From assembly GCA_021737615.1 (NCBI GenBank), contig JAIPDR010000014.1, positions 1 to 34,733 of the forward strand: DNA of 34,733 nucleotides. Direction: 5' to 3'. The DNA comes from Desulfohalobiaceae bacterium (GTDB lineage Bacteria; Desulfobacterota; Desulfovibrionia; Desulfovibrionales; Desulfothermaceae). The notes under the pieces were generated by a model. It worked only from the letters and a program-made list of their open reading frames with translations, had not been told where the DNA came from and searched no databases. A program made the position numbers and the translations under genes. Positions 31,510 to 34,733 of this stretch are shown piece by piece. Position 1 is the first letter of the stretch, and each line of letters opens with the position of its first letter.

Positions 31510-32214
31510 ATGAAAAGCGAATCAGTATACACTCAGGCAGGAGAATTGTCCAGAATTACAGAGAAAGGGGTCGGGCAGGAACTCCGCAAAGGGTTCCAGG
31601 GGCTCGATCCGGACAGGATCCCGGCCTTGACCCGGTATGTGCATCTCCTCATGCGCTGGAACCAGAGATTCAACCTCATCGGGACCAGAGACTGGAAGAA
31701 GGCCATTCAGACACTGATCCTGGACAGTCTGCACCTCGCTGTTTTTCTGGACGAACTCCCCCTGCCCCTGGAGCCTTTCTGCCTGGACATCGGGGCCGGG
31801 GCCGGCCTGCCTGGAATCCCCCTGCGCATCGTCTGGTCAAAGGGCGAATATATGCTTGTGGAACCCAACCAGAAACGATCCACCTTCCTGACCTACTGCC
31901 TCGGTCTGCTCCGTCTGGAAAGAACCAGGGTCCGGTCTGTGAAAGTCAAGGAGCTGCCGGAGATGATCCCGGAGGCGGACCTGGTTCTGAGCCGGGCTTT
32001 CCGCCCATGGGAAGAGTTCCTGGATATATCCTCTTCCCTGCTCTCCCGGCAAGGGCTGACCCTGGTCTTTGCCGGCCGGGCCTGGACTCGCACCGATTCC
32101 CCGCCTCACGGCTGGAGCTTCCTGAGACAGAAACAGTATCCTGTCCAGGATAGAGAGCCGCGTTATTTCTGGGTTTTTCGCCAGACTCATCCGTCAGGAT
32201 CAGACGGTTTCTGA
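31510..32214 (+). CDS. rsmG: 16S rRNA (guanine-527-N7) methyltransferase
   Basis: 234 residues. RsmG (GidB) methylates G527 of 16S rRNA. The family segment YVHLLMRWNQRFNLIGTRD precedes the SAM motif LDIGAGAGLPGIPLRI (92-107), then LVEPNQKRSTFL and VLSRAF. The start ATG 31510 follows GGAG at 6 nt. It is divergent from fabD (162 bp). It overlaps the small convergent gene at 32187 by 28 bp, with its C-terminus HPSGSDGF in the overlap. Confidence 0.92.
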   Translation: MKSESVYTQAGELSRITEKGVGQELRKGFQGLDPDRIPALTRYVHLLMRWNQRFNLIGTRDWKKAIQTLILDSLHLAVFLDELPLPLEPFCLDIGAGAGLPGIPLRIVWSKGEYMLVEPNQKRSTFLTYCLGLLRLERTRVRSVKVKELPEMIPEADLVLSRAFRPWEEFLDISSSLLSRQGLTLVFAGRAWTRTDSPPHGWSFLRQKQYPVQDREPRYFWVFRQTHPSGSDGF

Positions 32215-32423
32215 AGCCCGGGATTCAGATCTTTGAGCTGAGTGTTCTTGAAGATGATGCCGGTCGCGGCTTCATCGGCGGCTTCGCCCAGCTCCATGAG
32301 GTGTTCCAGAAAATCCAGGATCTCATATCGCCTTTCCTCTGCTGAATATTCGAAATCTTCGGCCAGGTTGCCCGACTTGATGTATTCCAGCAGGTTCTTG
32401 ATATATTCTTCATCCAATATCAT
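32187..32423 (-). CDS. Small acidic helical protein of unknown function
   Basis: 78 residues, strongly acidic; I do not recognise the family. Pattern: MILDEEYIKNLLEYIKSG, SAEERRYEILDFLEHL, then MELGEAADEAATGIIF. Predicted all helical and soluble, with no metal motif. The ATG at 32423 follows AAAGAGG. The codon pattern and amphipathic helices argue that it is real. It converges on rsmG with a 28-bp tail overlap. The frame extends to 32519 upstream, but that region lacks a ribosome-binding site. Confidence 0.6.
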   Translation of the reverse strand: MILDEEYIKNLLEYIKSGNLAEDFEYSAEERRYEILDFLEHLMELGEAADEAATGIIFKNTQLKDLNPGLQKPSDPDG

Positions 32424-32571
32424 ATCATATACCTCTTTGCCTCTAGCGGCCGCCAGCCTCCTGCATGGCGCTTCTACCCGCACCGGCAAAGCCTGCAGCA
32501 GGCCAAGCGTCGATACCAAGAGGCTGCATTCAAAAAGGACATAAATACCCTGTATCCGGCCGGCATCAGGC

Positions 32572-32600
32572 TTGACAGGAATGCGGGAGTCCTCTATAAA
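32572..32600 (+). promoter_or_regulatory. Sigma70-type promoter of tRNA-Leu
   Basis: -35 TTGACA (32572-32577, consensus) and -10 TATAAA (32595-32600), 17-bp spacer; the tRNA begins 13 bp later. It closely parallels the tRNA-Arg promoter. Confidence 0.85.
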
Positions 32601-32612
32601 CGGTTTGACCGA

Positions 32613-32699
32613 GCCGGGGTGGCGGAATTGGTAGACGCACGGGACTCAAAATCCCGCGCTCCTTGGAGCGTAAGGGTTCGACTCCCTTCCCCGGCACCA
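32613..32699 (+). tRNA. tRNA-Leu (anticodon CAA), likely integration site
   Basis: 87 nt with a long variable arm (GCGCTCCTTGGAGCGT) and an encoded CCA. Acceptor arms GCCGGGG/CCCCGGC. Anticodon loop CTCAAAA gives CAA, reading UUG. An integrase gene follows 221 bp downstream, so the tRNA 3' end probably holds the attachment core (attL). The other attachment site is not in the window. Confidence 0.97.
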
Positions 32700-32728
32700 A
32701 ATCTTAATCCAACCCTATCCAGTAAGGG

Positions 32729-32769
32729 ACAAAAGACCCCAGGAAACAAAGATTTTCTGGGGTTTTTTG
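32729..32769 (+). terminator. Rho-independent terminator after tRNA-Leu
   Basis: ACAAAAGACCCCAG (32729-32742) pairs with CTGGGGTTTTTTGT, giving the core CCCCAG/CTGGGG followed by TTTTTT (32763-32768). It separates the tRNA from the integrase gene. Confidence 0.85.
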
Positions 32770-32811
32770 TTTCTTGTTGTCCAGCCAAATCCATTGACAT
32801 TCAAAAACCTG

Positions 32812-32872
32812 TGGTGGTATTTCTGGGGGTATGCAGCAAAATGTACCACTTTTTTAGAGGAGAATACCACCA
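32812..32872. promoter_or_regulatory. 10-bp inverted repeat before the integrase gene
   Basis: TGGTGGTATT (32812-32821) is repeated inverted as AATACCACCA (32863-32872). The left copy follows a TTGACA (32794-32799) and overlaps the place of its -10 box, so a protein bound here could control the integrase. TGTACCAC also occurs between them. Confidence 0.45.
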
Positions 32873-32919
32873 AACGTAAGCTAATTATCTCTAATATTTT
32901 ATGAAATGGAGATGTTGTC

Positions 32920-34131
32920 ATGAGCTTAAACGACGTAAAGATTAAGGCCTTGAAGCCAGGCGATAAGCCCTACCGGGTAGCAGACAGCGAAGGGCTATAT
33001 CTGGAAGTGACCACCACCGGCAGTAAGCTCTGGCGACTCAAATATCGATTTGGAAACAAGCAAAAAACGCTTGCTCTTGGCAAATATCCTGAAATCACCC
33101 TGGCTGCTGCACGTGACAAAAAAATTATAGCTAAACGACAGCTTGCCGAAGGCATTGACCCGAACCAAGTCAAAAAACATAAAAAGGCAGAACAGTCAAA
33201 TACATTCGGGATCATCGCCCTGGAGTGGTTCGGCAATCAAAAGCCAAAATGGAAGAAAGGCCACGCACAAACAATTCTAAGGCGACTGGAGAAAAATGTC
33301 TTCCCCTGGATGAAGGATAGGCCGATCCGGGAGATCACTACCCGGGAAATCCTGGAGGTTCTCCGCAGGATGGAGGCCAGGGGCGCGGTGGACTCAGCTC
33401 ACCGGGTAGGTCAGTTCATCAATCAAATCTTTCTCTATGCGGTAGCCAGTGCTCGGGCTGAAACCAATCCGGCAGCCGATATCAACAAGGCCCTGAAGGT
33501 GATCAGAACAAGACAGCTACCGGCAATCACCGAACCCAACAGAATCAAGGACCTGCTCAAAGCCATTGACGGTTTTGAAGGGTCGTTCGTGGTACACTCA
33601 GCTCTCCGGATTGCTCCACTCGTCTTTGTCAGGCCGGGAGAGCTTCGCCATGCCGAATGGACAGAGATCGATTTTGAGAACTCTACCTGGACTCTCCCCG
33701 CGGACAAGATGAAGATGAAACGGGAACACGTGGTACCTCTTTCAAAACAGGCCCTGCAGATTCTGGAAGACCTCTACCCTCTTACCGGCTCAGGTGGATA
33801 TGTCTTCCCTTCGATCAGGACCCCTGCCCGCCCCATGAGCGAGAACACCCTGAACGTGGCCCTCATGCGTTTGGGATTTTCAAAAGAAGAACACTGTCCC
33901 CACGGCTTCAGATCAATGGCCAGCACAAGACTCCATGAAATGGGATGGGATTCCAGGGTGATTGAGGTACAGCTTGCCCATGTGGACCGGAACAAAATCC
34001 GGGGCATATACAACCGGGCCGAATACCTGGATGACCGCACCCGGATGATGCAGGCCTGGGCAGATTATCTCGAAGGTCTGAAATCAGGGGCAAAGGTTTT
34101 GACAATCAACGGAAACAAAGCCATAAATTGA
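32920..34131 (+). CDS. Tyrosine-type site-specific integrase (P4 family)
   Basis: 403 residues. N-terminal arm-binding DUF4102 domain (about 1-90: DSEGLYLEVTTTGSKLWRLK, then KYPEITLAAAR), a SAM-like core-binding domain (about 95-190), and the catalytic domain. Catalytic residues: R238 (FVRPGELR), a Lys near 266-268 (DKMKMKREHVVPL), H328 and R331 (PHGFR), H354 (LAHVDRNKIRG), and the tyrosine nucleophile Y364 (GIYNRAEYL). All are present, so the enzyme looks active. P4-type integrases insert into tRNA 3' ends, matching tRNA-Leu upstream. It ends in a hairpin terminator at 34142-34199. Confidence 0.95.
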   Translation: MSLNDVKIKALKPGDKPYRVADSEGLYLEVTTTGSKLWRLKYRFGNKQKTLALGKYPEITLAAARDKKIIAKRQLAEGIDPNQVKKHKKAEQSNTFGIIALEWFGNQKPKWKKGHAQTILRRLEKNVFPWMKDRPIREITTREILEVLRRMEARGAVDSAHRVGQFINQIFLYAVASARAETNPAADINKALKVIRTRQLPAITEPNRIKDLLKAIDGFEGSFVVHSALRIAPLVFVRPGELRHAEWTEIDFENSTWTLPADKMKMKREHVVPLSKQALQILEDLYPLTGSGGYVFPSIRTPARPMSENTLNVALMRLGFSKEEHCPHGFRSMASTRLHEMGWDSRVIEVQLAHVDRNKIRGIYNRAEYLDDRTRMMQAWADYLEGLKSGAKVLTINGNKAIN

Positions 34132-34141
34132 TTTCAAATTT

Positions 34142-34199
34142 ACGGGGATAGGGAGGCGCACCCGAAAAGCCGGTTCCCTGGCCGGCCTTCCCCGTTTTT
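34142..34199 (+). terminator. Terminator of the integrase gene
   Basis: ACGGGGATAGG (34142-34152) pairs with CCTTCCCCGT (34186-34195), one bulge, followed by TTTTT (34195-34199). Confidence 0.7.
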
Positions 34200-34241
34200 A
34201 TGGATATCAAGGATCAGGGATGTCAACAGGGGGAGAAGGTT

Positions 34242-34733
34242 ATGAAATTTTCAATACGAGATTGGTGTTTTGCTGTAAGTTATTCAAAAAATTATGAAGA
34301 TGATTACAAAAACTATCAGAAAAAAAGTCTTCCAGACTACCCAGAATATTTTTTAGAGGATGGAGTTGATAAACATTCCAGGCTAAGCGAACCAGCTCAG
34401 ATACTTTGTGATAAATGGGGAATCGACTTTCCTATTAGGCCAATAAAATATGGTGATTCTTTCCCAAGCGATGACATTCTTTTATCTTTTGTTAATCCAA
34501 TTAAACCCTTGCCTGCAAAAGAAAAGTGGAAACAAATTGAAGGCTTTGCATTTGGTAAAGAATGGCAACAAATATTAAAAATCAACAGAAAGACTGTTCT
34601 TTCTATCGATCCTCGTTTTCCAATAGATATAATTCTTAAAAAAATCAAAGAATATTTAGAAGTTAATGTTTATAGTTCAGATGGGCGTATAAGAAATAAT
34701 GAATTAGATCATTGGCTTATTTTCCACCAATAC
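34242..34733 (+). CDS. Unknown protein in the integrated element, 3' end outside the window
   Basis: The frame is open from ATG 34242 to the last base, giving 164 residues without a stop. GGGGGAGAAGG lies just before the ATG and is a strong ribosome-binding site. The sequence is strongly A+T-rich, unlike the core genes, which fits acquired DNA. I do not recognise the family. Visible: MKFSIRDWCFAVSYSKNY at the start, a Tyr/Lys-rich region, CDKWGIDFPIRP (about 62-73), then DPRFPIDIILKKIKEYLE (about 126-143). No signal peptide or membrane segment. Proteins next to integrases in such elements are often unknown accessory or defence-related genes; that is context only. Confidence 0.7.
   Translation, partial: MKFSIRDWCFAVSYSKNYEDDYKNYQKKSLPDYPEYFLEDGVDKHSRLSEPAQILCDKWGIDFPIRPIKYGDSFPSDDILLSFVNPIKPLPAKEKWKQIEGFAFGKEWQQILKINRKTVLSIDPRFPIDIILKKIKEYLEVNVYSSDGRIRNNELDHWLIFHQY

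Overview
The window is most likely chromosomal DNA of a sulfate-reducing member of the Desulfovibrionales (Desulfobacterota). Evidence for this is the siroheme-dependent heme pathway (ahbA, ahbB, ahbC), a selenocysteine gene (selA), pyruvoyl arginine decarboxylase with agmatinase, and an ADP-forming acyl-CoA synthetase fragment. The core genes are moderately GC-rich. This placement is inferred from gene content only; no marker gene was compared.

Layout. 1-434 is the 3' end of an acyl-CoA synthetase. 501-4923 (minus) is a heme block: a HAD-like protein, ahbC, ahbA, and ahbB, with a nucleotidyltransferase/HEPN toxin-antitoxin pair between ahbA and ahbB. 5068-10707 holds stand-alone genes: a metallo-beta-lactamase fold protein, a ParB-like protein, a glutaredoxin, an M18 aminopeptidase and selA. 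tRNA-Arg(TCT) at 10979 opens a gene-poor stretch (to about 13170) with two divergent phage-repressor-like HTH genes and one small unknown gene. 13256-21302 carries a small RRM protein, ispG, proS, and the tight run xseA-xseB-ispA-dxs, so three isoprenoid genes lie here. 21969-31347 (minus) carries fadD, an rRNA uracil methyltransferase, yhhQ-queF (queuosine), speB-pdaD (arginine to agmatine to putrescine), a SPOR-domain protein, argS and fabD. rsmG and a small convergent gene follow. tRNA-Leu(CAA) at 32613 is followed by a P4-type integrase and an A+T-rich partial gene running off the end, which marks the start of an integrated element.

The intergenic DNA is unusually rich in structure. (1) 21551-21895 folds, by eye, into a roughly 300-nt rod with a three-way junction at its tip and several G-U pairs, preceded by a sigma70-like promoter; it is the best candidate here for an undescribed structured RNA. 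(2) The segment upstream of it shares terminal boxes with a segment upstream of proS. (3) A 271-bp, four-arm inverted-repeat element lies between ahbC and ahbA. (4) A GTGAGGA-type repeat sits at the 3' end of five genes, always in the sense direction, and supplies the stop codon of four of them. (5) A GTTCACGG repeat sits just upstream of three genes. No CRISPR array, transposase gene or rRNA was found.
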